From Epiperipatus broadwayi (lineage: Eukaryota; Onychophora; Udeonychophora; Euonychophora; Peripatidae), in NCBI GenBank assembly GCA_028023455.1, contig JAQFVV010000285.1, forward strand, positions 747,501-811,500: a stretch of 64,000 nucleotides of DNA, in the 5' to 3' direction. The notes beneath the pieces are model-generated. The model was not told where the DNA came from, ran no database searches, and saw nothing but the letters and a program-made list of their open reading frames with translations. Made by a program: the position numbers and the translations under genes. Below are positions 35,950 through 50,125 of the stretch, piece by piece. Each line of letters opens with the position of its first letter. The stretch's first letter is position 1.

Positions 35950-37500
35950 GAATTTATATACCTCTGATCAGATCATATACCCTATATTTAACTATCCTAT
36001 TCTTTATATATATATACATACCTTTGTCAAATTATTAATATAGAAGGAAATAATCATACAATTAAATGTAAATGGAGTGCTTTTCATATAAACGCTTAAT
36101 TATTATAAAAAAATATGCCTATGTTTTTTGTTGAAAAGGTTTTCAATATATGTATTTTACCATTATGTAAATATGGATAAAATTTAGACTATTAATAAAA
36201 GAGTAGTTCAAAGATTTTAAAACACTTAATGAATGAATTCTGGGGGATACATATTAGAAATAACAAAAAGAGATTTAAAGTAAAATAAGTTGATGAGAAA
36301 ATGAACAGATATTATTGACATCATGAAAAAAAAAATAGATCTCAGTTAGATAAATTGTTAGAAGGGATGATAAAAGATGTATAATAGAACCTTTACATAG
36401 AATGTTAAAATATTGTACATTTAGAAAGATATATCTTATAAGATAGATGGATAGGCTAAGAAAGATAAATGAAGTGGCAAAGATATGATGTGAAGAAGAG
36501 AAAATGCATTAAACTTAAAAAGTCTTCATCCTGCATGGATCAATGATAAAATTAAGCCTCATGTTGGTTTGCAAAATTAAGAGTCAAAGCTTAATATGAT
36601 AAGTATCAGAGCTTATCCATTTGGTCAAGTCATGAATGGTCTAAATAATTTAATGATAATAGATCATGATATGGCGATTGCTGGTTATAAATTGGCAGTG
36701 GCAAAAAAGTAATAAAATTACAAATTTATAAAGCACTTAAGATAAAGTGTGATTATGCTTTTGGTTGAGATTCGAAGGTGATATTATTGTATCTTAGCTG
36801 CCCATCCCTCTCTATAAATTATGATCATAAGTTATTAACTTAGTTCCAAAAATATAAAATAATCCTTTGATATTTACTAAAAAGTTTGATAACCAGAAAT
36901 GTATTTACTCCATTTAACTTATAATGTTGTTAAAATCAAATACAATTGATAAAAATAAATAATAAAAGGTCATCAGAATTATATTTTTAAGTTTGTAAAA
37001 CATCATGCTATTGTATACTCATTTATCATTACAAACAACAGGCAATCAAAGCTCTTGAAAGAAAGCTATGAAGTAGATAGACACAACAAGCCAAGTGATT
37101 CTCGATTTTAAATTCAGTTGTAGACTGTGAATAAAATCCGATCATTTTTTTAAACCTGTTGTTGCTAAAATTATTTGCTTAGAAAATGATAATAAAAAAA
37201 GTTTGTCATATAATTAATTCTATGATATCCATAAATATAAGAGCCAATATAATAGCTCTCAGCATGCACTGATCATTTAATCAGATGACAAATCCAAATG
37301 CTAAATCAATTTACACAAGTAAATATGCAAATCTATGATAATCAGTGACTAGTTTAATGTATGTTTATATGCATGTGGGTACACCATAGTATTTGCTAGT
37401 ATTCACTATATTATGCTTTGACAAAGATATACTGTATCCAAAGCAATATATGTGTGTGTGGTATTATTTAAATATAAGTATATTGTCTATACTGAACTTA
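35950..37500. other. No gene recognised
   Basis: AT-rich, no recognisable frame or repeat partner. Confidence 0.45.
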
Positions 37501-37506
37501 ATGCAA

Positions 37507-37592
37507 TTCGAAGGAATTTGAACTCAGACTTTTAAGCTCTCTGCCCTTATTCACCCCATCTTATACAACCAACACACCATGATCACATTCTT
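37507..37592 (-). repeat. 3' fragment of the hammerhead repeat, inverted
   Basis: On the minus strand: GTTGTATAAGATGGGGTGAA, then TTAAAAGTCTGAGTTCAAAT and TCC. This matches the tRNA-like 3' segment of copies B and C. It lies just upstream of copy C in the opposite orientation. Confidence 0.7.
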
Positions 37593-37624
37593 CTTTTATA
37601 TAATTAACTGGAAATATTAAAGTC

Positions 37625-37985
37625 CTATATGTGAAGGTCAGAATCACTTAAAGTCAACACGGGTATGACAATAAGATTGGCATTAACAAGGGCTTTAAGT
37701 TTCAAGCATCAGATTTTCAATGATTTGGATGATTGAAGAGTTGGGAGTGTGGAGAAAATTAAAGCCTGTCTATTAATGTTAGAAGATTTTCTATCTTAAT
37801 ATAAACTGGGCACTGAGTATGTATATGTGTGGGAGATAATGATTTGCACCAATGGATGAGTGCTGATTTAGCACAAAATATTGGAGATTATTTATCTTTT
37901 TCACATGTATGTGTTCATGTCTCAGTTGTATAAGATGGAGTGGATGTAGGCAGTTTGAAAGTCTGAATTTAAATCCCTTCTACAT
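37625..37985 (+). mobile_element. Hammerhead-bearing dispersed repeat, copy C
   Basis: Landmarks: GGTCAGAATCACTTAAAGTC, CATCAGATTTTCAATGATTT, GAGTTGGGAGTGTGGAG, AAAGCCTGTC, TGGGCACTGAGTATG, degenerate hammerhead (37848-37885), GATTATTTATCTTTTTCACA, CAGTTGTATAAGATGGAGTG and GTCTGAATTTAAATCCCTTC. It is more diverged than A, B and D. Confidence 0.75.
37848..37885 (+). ncRNA. Hammerhead motif, copy C (inactivated)
   Basis: The core reads TGGATGA (37853-37859) for CTGATGA and AAAA (37875-37878) for GAAA, while stem-loop II GTGCTGATTTAGCAC (37860-37874) is perfectly paired. The stem III palindrome is deleted. It is a dead copy, useful for family comparison. Confidence 0.6.
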
Positions 37986-37989
37986 ATAT

Positions 37990-39025
37990 ATATTCATAAT
38001 ATTATTTATCCATGAGGATATTAGAATTATATATATATATAATTAAGAGCATATATATATAATTAAGAGCATATTGGTAAATGCAAGCTATATATAAGTC
38101 ATGTGACATCTGACTATTTACTATATATATATATTGTACCGTTATAATTGGGAACAGTGGAAATAACATCCTTTTATACCCAAATTAAGGTACCAACTTA
38201 TCGCATAAAGAAAATTAAATGAAATACAAGAAAACTCTTTGATAAGCTTATGAATTGAGGTGACAGAAGTAATGGTGTAGAATGTCCAAGAGATAAAAAA
38301 ACTCTTTAAAATCAAATCAAAATTTAAAATATATAATGTTAAAAAAATATTGAAGAAAATTAAGTAAAAAACTTTATTTATATGTCCTAGTTTCAAATTC
38401 CTTATTCATACCGATACAATTTAAATAAAATAAAATAATGAAGAATGCTAGTTGTTAAATTCTAGCTGTTATAAATGTTCTAAAAATTATAAGGACTCAA
38501 AATAATATCAGTCAAATAAAATGAATTTGTAATGAATATAAGTTGAAATTAGAGATGTGAATCAATTAATGACTTATTTAAATGAATAAGTGAATAAATG
38601 TTTAGCAGATTATTTATAAATAAAATAATCTCTAATTCATATCAATATACTATTCAAAATTTAATAATAGATGTATAATTGATACTTATTTTAAATAACC
38701 CTTAACTTACTGTTTACTCCATTTATGTTGTATTTTTTAAAAAAAAATATCAATACTGATGTTATTATAAAGTTTATTAACAGCCTTGATACCAGTGAAT
38801 AGTTACGAGTATATTAGATTACTCTCAACTAATGGTTGAACACCAGTATAATAATAATAACATTTATTTTGCTATCTAGCTGAAGCTTGTTTATCCATTT
38901 TTACTTTAAATATAAATTCTGAATTATTAAAATAAATGAAATTCGAAATTTCAATTAAATAAAATAATAATTATAATTTATTTCAATAAATAGTATTAAT
39001 AAATATGGTTTTAATTTCTCCTTAT
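37990..39025. other. No gene recognised
   Basis: AT-rich with AT microsatellites (about 38024-38041, 38121-38136) and a short duplication of ATATAATTAAGAGCATAT at about 38034-38073. The minus frame 38142-38396 has no recognisable domain. Confidence 0.45.
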
Positions 39026-39029
39026 ATGT

Positions 39030-39430
39030 AAAAACAAAAATACTTAATTGTAAATATTAATTAGAGAAAATATAACTTACTATTAAAAATTTTTCGGCTG
39101 AACGTTTTCGAGGAACCATGCCTCATACTCATAGCCTTCATGAAAAGTGTAATAAATATATGCAAATGTAAACATATGCCTCATACTCATAGCCTTCATG
39201 AAAAGTGTAATAAATATATGCAAATGTAAACATATGCAAATGTTTACATTTGCATATATTTATTACACTTTTCATGAAGGCAAATGTTTACATTTGCATA
39301 TATTTATTACACTTTTCATGAAGGCTATGAGTATGAGGCATGGTTCCTCGAAAACGTTCAGCCGAAAAATTTTTAATAGTAAGTTATATTTTCTCTAATT
39401 AATATTTACAATTAAGTATTTTTGTTTTTA
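39030..39430. repeat. Near-perfect 400 bp palindrome
   Basis: The outer arm from AAAAACAAAAATACTTAATT through TTCGGCTGAACGTTTTCGAG, CATGCCTCATACTCATAGCC and TTCATGAAAAGTGTAATAAA is repeated as its reverse complement up to 39430 with almost no mismatch. Each arm contains a duplicated inner unit of about 60 bp (left from 39110 and 39174; right from about 39240 and 39282). The right inner unit lacks about 17 bp, the only clear asymmetry. The frame over it is an artefact. Confidence 0.95.
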
Positions 39431-41137
39431 AATAGTATTAAATAAATAAAAATGAAATTTAATGATCTGTATTATGTTGTATGTTTAAACCAATAAATGG
39501 TGTTGGGCATATACTTATTTAAAAAATCAATGTTTTATATACAATTGAATTAAATTTTGTTAAATGAATTAAAATTATAAAATAAACCTGAACTTAGTAT
39601 GATTTATTCACCAAAAGTTATTAAGAAAAATCTAAACAAATTATCAGATAAAACCTATTTAATTATTATTTATAAATTCTAAATAATTATTGTAATTTTT
39701 CTTGGATTAAGGATATGTGTAAACATTTGTTCTGATACAAACATGCACTAAATTAACATTTTAACTACAAATGTAATAATAAACTTTAAATGCAGTTTAA
39801 TGACCTGAATGTAAAGATAAATGATTTGTTATCCATAGATCCTATTGCACTAAAATTTCTTTTATAACATTTAAATATAATCAATTAAAATATCCAATGG
39901 TTATAATGCAGAATTCACACACAACAAAAATAATTATTGAAGTGTATTCACTTTGAACTGTCAAATATTAGTTTTCTGCAGAGCTTTAGGTACAATATCT
40001 TGCATTCTTACAGTTTAAATTTTATTAACATACACACGCACACACACTTATATATATATATGGAGTATCATTATAAGTAGATGATAATTTCTATGGATGG
40101 TTTATCCAATATCTATGCTATAATAATTTCCACTGAAAGGTAAATATCATTTTATTTATTACAGCATTAAATAATCTTTAGACACGATATTATATAAACA
40201 TGATATAGGTTTAATATCAACATTTCATAATTTAAAAAGGATTCCACTAGATGGCATTGAAAACAAAATAATACAAACTGTTAAACATCTTAATAAAATA
40301 ATTGTTTCATTTTAGTCAATTGCTATTATGTTTTAAATCTTTGGGCAAATAATTAATTTTATTTATTGGCATTTGAATTATGTTCCAGGCACATGCATAT
40401 GCACATTTACCTTAACTTTAAACAAGCATTTTAGAAATTTCTAATAAAACGTTTTCAGAACAGTATGGCAACATTACTTCAGTTGTTATTTCAAAAGCTT
40501 TTAAATTTACATTTTGTTTATTATCCTGGAATAGATGTTGAAACTTCCTATTCAACCATTAATATTATATGATACACTTTTAAAATACATATAAATTATT
40601 TATTTTATTTTTAAAACCAAATATAATACATAACATTACATAAACTATTCAAGACACATTCTATAGAGAAAAACAAATAATAGAAGAAGGGCTTCAACTT
40701 GACAACATACTTATTTATACTCCTTTTCTTTGATGTAATTTTATTAGATAAGTCTTAAGATCATTATGGATATTCTCAATTTTGTTCCTTTAGTCTTATA
40801 GACTAAATACCAATGTTACATAAACCCAACCTGGTGTTTTTACATGTTTTTTTAGAATTTTAATTTTTGAAAACAAAAACAATTATATATTCATTGTCTT
40901 CATAATAATTATTACAAACATTACATTTTAGAATATCAAATATCACCCTTATAATATCTACAATTTTAAAATCAATACACACATATATATTCATACATAT
41001 GAGAATGTACTCTGTTATTTATTTATAAAAGTCTCCTATTGAAATATATATAACATCACTGCTGTTTTGTATTGAAAGCAAAATATATATAAATATCTTT
41101 CTTTTAAATTTATAAACAGCTTTAATTTTCAAGGTAG
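39431..41137. other. No gene recognised
   Basis: AT-rich, with a CA/AT microsatellite at about 40031-40062. No coding similarity. Confidence 0.45.
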
Positions 41138-41864
41138 TTAACCTTTGGAGTGCTGATTATTTTATTGTCCGAATGAGATAAAAGTCTAAACTTTTAATTG
41201 GTCAAGTCACAAACTCAACTGTCAAAATATATTCATCTTTTAATATTATATTCACTTTAGATTCGTTTGTAAAAAATACATTAATAATTTGTCAGGTTAT
41301 GAAAGTGAACAAAAGTTTTTTCAAAAATATATTTTTATTTATAATTATAAAAATATTCGATAACAGCAAATCTAAAATGAATGATACTCACCAACCAAAA
41401 AGTTTTGATGATGTCAGTGATTTCTTTCCAAATTTTACATTGCATGGATAAGTAAATAATTTTTGCTAAAGACTTAACTATTTTTCTAAAATAATTTTAT
41501 TTTCAGCATACAAAATAATTTATAATATGTCAAAAAATACATTAAAAAATACTTTTAAAATGGTCTAAAACATTTGTTTATCACTTTTGAAATGAAAAAA
41601 AAGAAATCTTAGCAGTTTTGTTTTGACAAGCAGCTTTCTTTGAACTTGATAGTTGCAGCAATCAAAATGAAAAACATACAGCCTACTTCTTTTGTTAGAC
41701 TTTTGACGTCAGTTTTATTGATTTCAAGATAGGGCAGCATTTTACAGAACTTTTTTTAACATTTAAAAAGAGCGCAAAATCTTTACCGTAGTGTTAAAAA
41801 TAACGGGATTCAAGTGACTTGAAGCGGCTTCGAGTCATCTTGTAAGGACCCCCCAAAGGGTTAA
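41138..41864. mobile_element. piggyBac-type MITE candidate (TTAA-flanked)
   Basis: TTAA (41138-41141) is followed by CCTTTGGAGTGCTG. At the far end GGACCCCCCAAAGGG precedes TTAA (41861-41864). The ends are inverted (CCTTTGGAG versus CCCTTTGGGG) and TTAA is the invariable piggyBac target duplication, whose elements commonly start CCYTT. The 719 bp between has no transposase frame, so this would be a non-autonomous copy. Inside, CTTGAAGCGGCTTCGAGTC near the right end is a small palindrome, a subterminal structure often seen in such elements. Confidence 0.65.
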
Positions 41865-42515
41865 TATATAATTTGTAAAAGATAAAAAGGAGGGCAAATC
41901 ACAAATTGTTTTATTTTCTAAAATGTTTACAATGAGTTAAAACTAGACAAATATTCTCTTTTTTATTAAGAAGAAAATACATTAATTTTAATTCAAACAA
42001 TTTTTAAAATGATATGACAAAACAGATTGCATGTGATTTGTAAAATACAAAAAAGATCAAATCAGTACATCATATTCTATACCAATGTATTTATAATGAA
42101 TTGAATTTATATATAACAAAATAAAGTTAAAGAATATCAACTACCAATTTTAATAATTAATAATTCTATAAACAATAAATGAATGACTTAAAAAATAAAT
42201 TTAATATTAAACATATTAAGCTATGCATCCAGATTTTACAATATATATATATATATAATGTAATGATATAAAAAGCGGTGATCTGGAGCAATTAGGAAAA
42301 AATCATTATTCCCATAAATTAATCAAAAACAATCTAATCAAGAAATAAATATATAACATTGACCAAAAACAAAGGAATAAATATATATCAAGCATGAGGA
42401 CCAGTATAGTTTAAAAATAAGTATTTATACAATTAATAATACTAATAATAAGTTATGCCACCAGCACCAAACAAGAATAATCAATAGCTATATATTGTGA
42501 CTGGACTTAAAAGGA
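41865..42515. other. No gene recognised
   Basis: AT-rich with an AT microsatellite at about 42241-42258. Confidence 0.45.
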
Positions 42516-42800
42516 ATGCAATAATCAATGCCAATGTGGAACATAATAAAGATAAGCATCTGGATGCACATACTTAAATATTAAAGAATCTATCCTAATA
42601 AATAATGCTGGGAACCTGATACATGCTAATTATTATCAATGTTCTAGCTTTATGGTACCATGATTGTACAGGCCAACTATAAACTAAATGTTCTCTAAAA
42701 ATATAAAACACAGTGAATAGACTTTAAAGGCAATCTTGACATTTGTCCATCCAATAATTATTTGAATGTTCAGACACACACATAAAATCCCACATAAAAA
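42516..42800 (-). repeat. Dispersed repeat, copy 1 (partner at 48440-48690)
   Basis: On the minus strand TTTAGTTTATAGTTGGCC, GTACAA, AGAACATTGATAATAATTAG, GTTCCCAGCATTATT and GTGCATCCAG match the plus strand at 48440-48690 in the same order. Non-coding, about 250 bp, class unknown. Confidence 0.7.
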
Positions 42801-43530
42801 TAAATTAACCATTTTGCTCTAAAACTAGCTTAGGATCACAAGAACTTTAATGAAGATGACTGTGAACAAGAAAAAGTATAAGCATATAAGTTTATATTAC
42901 TATAATTTAAATAGTTTTACTGGGATAATTTAGAACTTCCTAAATCACTATGTTATAATAAAATCAAATCACACACTGTTAATGCATGAAACACACATAA
43001 CTTCTTGAAAGAAATTCAACAATAAACAAACAATATAACTATAGAAAATAAACGAGCCTTCCCATATTTCACTTCAAAAACCAACCGCTTCTCTCATTAT
43101 TAATACCTTTAACATCCTTTGATGTTAAAAATTGTTGTTTTTTAAGTGAGTTATTGGAAGCTTATTTTGTTTTATATGTATTGAAGCAGTCGGATCTGAG
43201 TTTGATCCTAGCTTCATGTTATTTACTCTAATACTAACCTTAAATTTCCGATGCAATGGAGCTTTATACGTTCAATCCACGCTAATTTCCATAATGAATA
43301 ACTTATTTCAAATGCGTAGTAAAATTAATTAGTTTAGTTTAAATTTGATCAATTCTCTAAATAAATTCATGATAAAATATTCATGAATTTATATATATTA
43401 AACTGCGTGGATTGTGTATATATATATTTGTAAGTATTAAATATATATAATTGTTCGAAAGTTTCATTGCGTAGGGAATACTTGTTTTTTTCACCTTTAA
43501 ATAATTTGTAAAGTTTTGTGATTAAAAGCT

Positions 43531-43699
43531 ACATTCCTTCCATAGGCTTTCAAATTCTCAAAAACAACAGTAAAGTTTTATTAATTAAAAAAGATAAGAA
43601 TTCAATTTCTAATTAAAATCATTTCAGATTTTAAGAATTCATTTTCTAATTAGGAAAGGAATTCAAAAATTAGTTTGAAAGCCTTATCGAAGGAATGTA
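43531..43699. repeat. Short foldback, 24 bp inverted ends
   Basis: ACATTCCTTCCATAGGCTTT at the left and AAAGCCTTATCGAAGGAATG at the right are inverted with few mismatches, enclosing about 120 bp of AT-rich DNA that is itself partly self-complementary. MITE-like; no clear target duplication. Confidence 0.65.
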
Positions 43700-43719
43700 T
43701 CTGAAAACAACTAATGGAT

Positions 43720-45720
43720 AATAAAAGAGCGCTAGCCTAAGGCATCTGTGAACAGTATATATAGCTCTGAAAAGTCAGAAGGGGGTGGGATCTTTGTTGT
43801 AAAGTAGTACAGTGAACTCTGCATGTTAAATTGTATTCATCATGATAGAGGGCTAGAACATCAGGAATCTGGCTATGGTTCCATGAAGTCCCTAGAAATC
43901 TTCAATAGTGCTGCTGAATCATTCCGGACCGATCAGACTGCTAACATCATGAAAAGCTACTAAAAATGCTGTTCCAATAATCAACCATTCCTACGTTTCA
44001 CCGACTTGGATGTGTAACTTAAGAACCTAGCACGGAAGGGTAATATATTTCTCATAAACTCTAAACTCTGTGGCCAGTTCAAACTTTATTTTACACTCCT
44101 TTTTAAGAGCTCTTTATTCTCTAATGTAAAAATCTTTCTAACACCTTTTATTTACGCTATTGTAAATCTATATCTTAATTCTTTAATCTCTAGTCTTTAA
44201 ACTTTTCCCTTCTTACTTGGCGGTTCAGTTAATATATATATTTGTGTGCTTTATTAATGTTCGTTTATTTAAAATTATATGCCAATAATCTCTCGACTCG
44301 ATGAGCTCCTTTGTTCTATTTGCCTCACGCAAATAATATATTAATTTTAAATAGTAATTCTCGCCCATTAGAACTAAATTTATAAGTTCTATCAATCATC
44401 GAGTCGAAAGAAATATTACATGTTTACTATTTTTATAATTGGCTAATAATCAATTATTAGCTCCGTTTTTACCTATGTCCCCAGCTCCTATCTAATACAC
44501 AAAGGTTTATATATTCACAAAATGCTAAAATATTATTTTCTCGTTCCACTAATATTTATTAACTCAAATATAATGTTAAATGTTTTATTGCAAAAGGGCC
44601 GATAATGGATTAAATAGATTCTAATTCAACTTTTGTTATTTGTATTAAGATTCAGTAAGAGCACGATGATTAGGGCATAATTAATATAACTTACAAATAC
44701 TTTCAAATAGTTTGTTAAAAGCTCGTTTGACTTTAATTAATTGATCAAGTTATCACGTCGAGCATTCTATATGGGTTTTAGTTTTCAATGATAACTATCA
44801 GGTCATCATCATTGAACGTTGCTGACGTAGGGCAATGTTCCGCTCCGTTAGGCTGGTCGGTGATCATATTTCTCTTATTTAAAATTATCAAGAAGAAAGT
44901 ACTTCCACTCCCTTCATAGTAGTCAAAGGGCATAAGACTTGTTAAATGCAAGCCGCCATAGGACTTCGATCATCGACTAGCAATCGTCTTTCAAGTGGAT
45001 TTTCCGGAAAAGCCTGCTCGGATGCTCGTAATTCGTGATGAATTGATTTAAATTAAAGTCGAACAAATTCTCAAATATATTATTAATTAAATCTGTTTTC
45101 ACATCAAGATTAAAGTTATGCCCTAAAATACGTATCTTGCTCTTCGTGAATAGATTTTCGAATGTGAAAATAAATCTCACATTCCACCGTAATAAAATTA
45201 GAACAATCATTTCCGTTCTTAATGAATACCTTTATCCACCTTTACATTTCTCGTTGGGGGCATAGACATAGAATTCTATGTTGTGTAATAATTGTTGGCA
45301 TATGACAAGGACCGCCACTCTTATTATATTTGTAAATTCTCTTAAAGACTAGAGGTAATTAATGCATTCTATGTTTTATGGAAACGAAACAAATTATTCT
45401 TATTAAATATTTTCTAACATACTTGGTTTCTCAGTTCATCATTCTTTTATAATTATTTAAATGTTAATACTCGCTGTCAGTGTTGGCAACCCGAACATAC
45501 ATATGATTCGATTTAAAAGTAGTCAAAGTTAATTGATATTCGTGTCAGTAAAAGGGGTCTCTAGTCCTCACCAACCGTTGAGCTAGTTCTTGGCGCATGG
45601 CACTGTGCCATCGATTTCTGCTATCTGAGCTGTTGAGTTGGGTTTGAATTCAGTTTTGATTCAGCTGAGTTTGAATCTGATTTGACGTGCGGTGGTGGTG
45701 GGTTTCGACCGGTACAGTAT
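43720..45720. other. Unassigned patch of more mixed base composition
   Basis: Sequence here is visibly less AT-rich than its flanks (for example 43840-44060, 44790-45010, 45540-45710) and has no internal repeat match in the window. TATATATAG at about 43759 resembles a TATA box. A 12 bp inverted pair (CTCGACTCGATGA at about 44294, TCATCGAGTCGA at about 44396) is present. The minus frame 44977-45210 (77 residues) has no recognised domain. It could be an unrecognised element or host regulatory/exonic DNA; I cannot decide. Confidence 0.35.
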
Positions 45721-45944
45721 ATGATATTTGTGTCTTGTTAAATTTCATTTTAAAAAAGTATATTTTTTAATAGATAAAACCATTATTGAGAGCAAATTTT
45801 GGTAAACATTTGTTATCTGGCTAGCTTTATAATATTATCTGATTTTCTATACAATTCATCATTTAACTGCAAGAATATTAGAATTAACAGTACATATATA
45901 CAAATAAAATAGAAATTCATATAATATTACAAAACTAGTCAAAA

Positions 45945-46040
45945 TAACAAAATTTTACTAAATTCTTCCACAAGTACCTATTAACAAATAAATCTTTTAA
46001 AGTGATATTCAACTAAACATACAACATATATATATATATA
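45945..46040 (-). repeat. Repeat shared with 51937-52035
   Basis: On the minus strand TATATATATGTTGTATGTTT, AGTTGAAT, TTTGTTAATA and GTGGAAGAATTTAGTAAAAT match 51937-52035 on the plus strand in order. Possibly a terminal repeat of the Penelope-like family (the 51.9 kb copy borders a GIY-YIG remnant). Confidence 0.7.
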
Positions 46041-47190
46041 TATTGTAACCAGTTGGATTACATAGACACATTAATATAGTGTGTGTGCATAAATATATAT
46101 GTAAAATTGAAAGGAAAACTAAAAATAAACACAGACAAAAATTATAGTAGATATTTTCTACATTCATTGAAATAAAAAAATAAATAGATAATAAATAATA
46201 ACTCTGATTTAAAATATTGTAAATAAATTAAACTTTTAAAAGGTCTGAATAAATATAAATATTGTCTTATTATTATTATTATTATTATTCTGATTGTGAA
46301 ATGTAAAAACACAATATTGTTTTCAAAATTTTTATTGTCTAAATGAAAACATGTATATGTTTTCAAAAGGATTATCACACCTTTGGTCAAATTCCAAAGA
46401 TTAAAGTAGAAACATGTATATGTTTTTAAAGGGATTAGAGAGCTAAAAATAAAAATTCTGTTTTTAATCAAAGTGTTGTTAACACCTCAGATGATTTTAT
46501 AAAAGACTGATTAAAAATATATCAGTTAGTCTGGATAATGATTTTTAAGAGAGCAGTCTGGTTAATAGTTTTTTTTTTTTGGTAAGAAGGCCAACTGAAA
46601 ATTTGGTTGCAATTTTTTTTGCTGCAACTTGATGAAATACAGCAGTTGGTTTTAGCTGACCATAGAGTTGGCAAAATAGTTACCATGAATTGATATAGCT
46701 GAAGGCAGAACAGTAGATTCAGAAGCTACTAATATTTCCTTCTCAGGAGTTTGAATTCACTTGGAGAAAATGACCCACTTTTTTGTGCTGTAATTCATAG
46801 CCTTAAACAGAGAGGATAGTTGCTTGTCTAAAATTTATTAAATCAAAACAGCTGCTTGCCTGGAATAATCCTAGACAGAAAGAAAACAACTACAAATCAA
46901 GATTTTACATGGATTGCATACTTTCACCTGATGATGAAAACAAACATAGATTATATTTTTCTAATGGACCAAAAGAACCAGCTTGCTAAACAAATAATTA
47001 TATAGATGCTGACTATCTAAAGGCAGAGAAGAACAGATAAAAATATATACAGCTGTGGTGAGTAAAGTTATATATGATAACAAACTTTTAAATAATTTCT
47101 TTAGTAAAATTAAATTTTGAAAGTGATGCATGAATTTATACTTGTTTATGGTGGGTGTATGGTTGAGCATGGCTGTGTAGATGCAATGTG
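46041..47190. other. No gene recognised
   Basis: AT-rich with an ATT run (about 46267-46289) and a diverged direct duplication of GAAACATGTATATGTTTT (about 46347 and 46409). No domain in the frames at 46142-46471 or 46961-47170. Confidence 0.45.
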
Positions 47191-47194
47191 TTTA

Positions 47195-47560
47195 TGGTGC
47201 TCTGAAGTATATGCTCAGCACTGTCTAGACCTAGATATTGAGCTCCCAGGGTAGTCCAGCAGTGTACATGTAGGCCTCATGAATAGGCCTTGGTCTCATG
47301 AATAGACCTTTTCTAAAGCCCTAAGACTCACAAGAGATGAGCAGGGCTGGATCAGTGCCTGATATTTTTTTTTCTGGATACTATTTCTTGTGGATGATCT
47401 GTCTAGGTACTTAGAGGGGCAGTGCTTAAAAATGAGGTATTTTCTTGCGACATCATGGGGCATTGTGTACTTGGTCCATGCTTGACTATCTACTTATCAT
47501 GGTATGAAGAGCTGCACTTCACGTATTCACTTTTCCTCCCTCACCTTGCCTATCATTAAC
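47195..47560 (+). repeat. Dispersed repeat, copy 2 (partner at 14890-15262)
   Basis: Same family as 14890-15262 in opposite orientation, with shared GTCCAGCAGTGT, AGGCCTCATGAATAGGCC, TGCTTAAAAATGAGGTATTT and GACATCATGGGGCA. Non-coding, unknown class. Confidence 0.85.
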
Positions 47561-48439
47561 TATTCAAGCAGAAAGACATTTAGAAATTTATATTTTCTTA
47601 ATTCTATAAAACGATTGTATATTTCGTTTATTAAAAAAAAAAGACATTTTAAATCAATCAACAATCATCTGTCAAAATTTTGATAGTACTTGTTTCAAGA
47701 AAAATACTATTCAGCAAAGAGAATAAAATTGTGAGAATAATCTGTAATAATTTTATTGTGATAAATACTAATGTTATGTAGATAAATTAATATATCAAAC
47801 ATCTGTGCAAATTAGATATATACATGCATTTCAGTAAACCTACTGTGTAAATGTATTTCATTTAACTGAAACTTTAATCATTTATTATATTTATATATAA
47901 TTTAAGATTTGGATAATTATTTTGCAGCAAGTCAAATAGGTTATTTCACGCATGCGCACACATGTATATGTGCGTATGTTATCAATTATAAGACATATGC
48001 AAATTTTAATCATTTTTTGTTGTTATTGAATGTCAATTGAAATAGATTAATTGTATATTATAAATCACGCATCTGTGCACCTATATATGTAAACTATAGT
48101 AATAACTTGGATTGTAAATTTTAATTTTGTAAATCAATGTAACAATTTAAATTTTGAATAGGAATTATGTAAATTAATGTGAAAACTTGAATTTTGTAGT
48201 AATCTTATAAATTACAAAGTGATGACTGTATTATTGTGTAGTTTTCATAATCAGAACCCTTATAAGACCTTATTCATTTTTTTGTTATTAATAAACTTTT
48301 ATTTAATTGTTAAAATTGTATTCCATCATCTCTTGTTCACATACAGTAATAAAGCCCTTGTTCTCTGAGCTAGATTTCATACACGGATAAATGGGGATGT
48401 GTTTGGTGCTTTGGGCATCCAGAGATGATCAATCATCAT
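47561..48439. other. No gene recognised
   Basis: AT-rich; weak local duplications of AATTTTGTAAATxAATGT around 48118-48190. Confidence 0.4.
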
Positions 48440-48690
48440 CCTAATTGGTGCAAGAGGATACTCTTTAAAGCCCATGCACTATATTTTATTTTAGTTTAGT
48501 CTTGTCAAAAAAAAATTAAGTTTATAGTTGGCCAGTACAAGTAGCCAGAGCATTGATGATGATCAGCATGTTTTAAATGTCCCAGCATTATTGTTTCAAT
48601 TTTTGATTACTGTGTATTTTTAATGGATGGGCACTAAGCTGGTGCATCCAAGTTATGTTTATATAATTGCCCAAGCTGGCAAAGGCTCAA
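48440..48690 (+). repeat. Dispersed repeat, copy 2 (partner at 42516-42800)
   Basis: AAGTTTATAGTTGGCCAGTA, AGAGCATTGATGATGATCAG, CCCAGCATTATTG and GTGCATCCAAG are shared with the inverted partner. Confidence 0.7.

Positions 48691-50125
<1,435 letters not shown>

Noticed and set aside
39198-39398. 66-residue frame in the palindrome
   Set aside because: It is a translation of the inverted and duplicated units; no independent support.
44805-44870. Possible cephalopod-type SINE (CATCATCATTGAACGTT)
   Set aside because: Only the first words resemble such repeats; the following sequence diverges, so it cannot be used to assign the organism.
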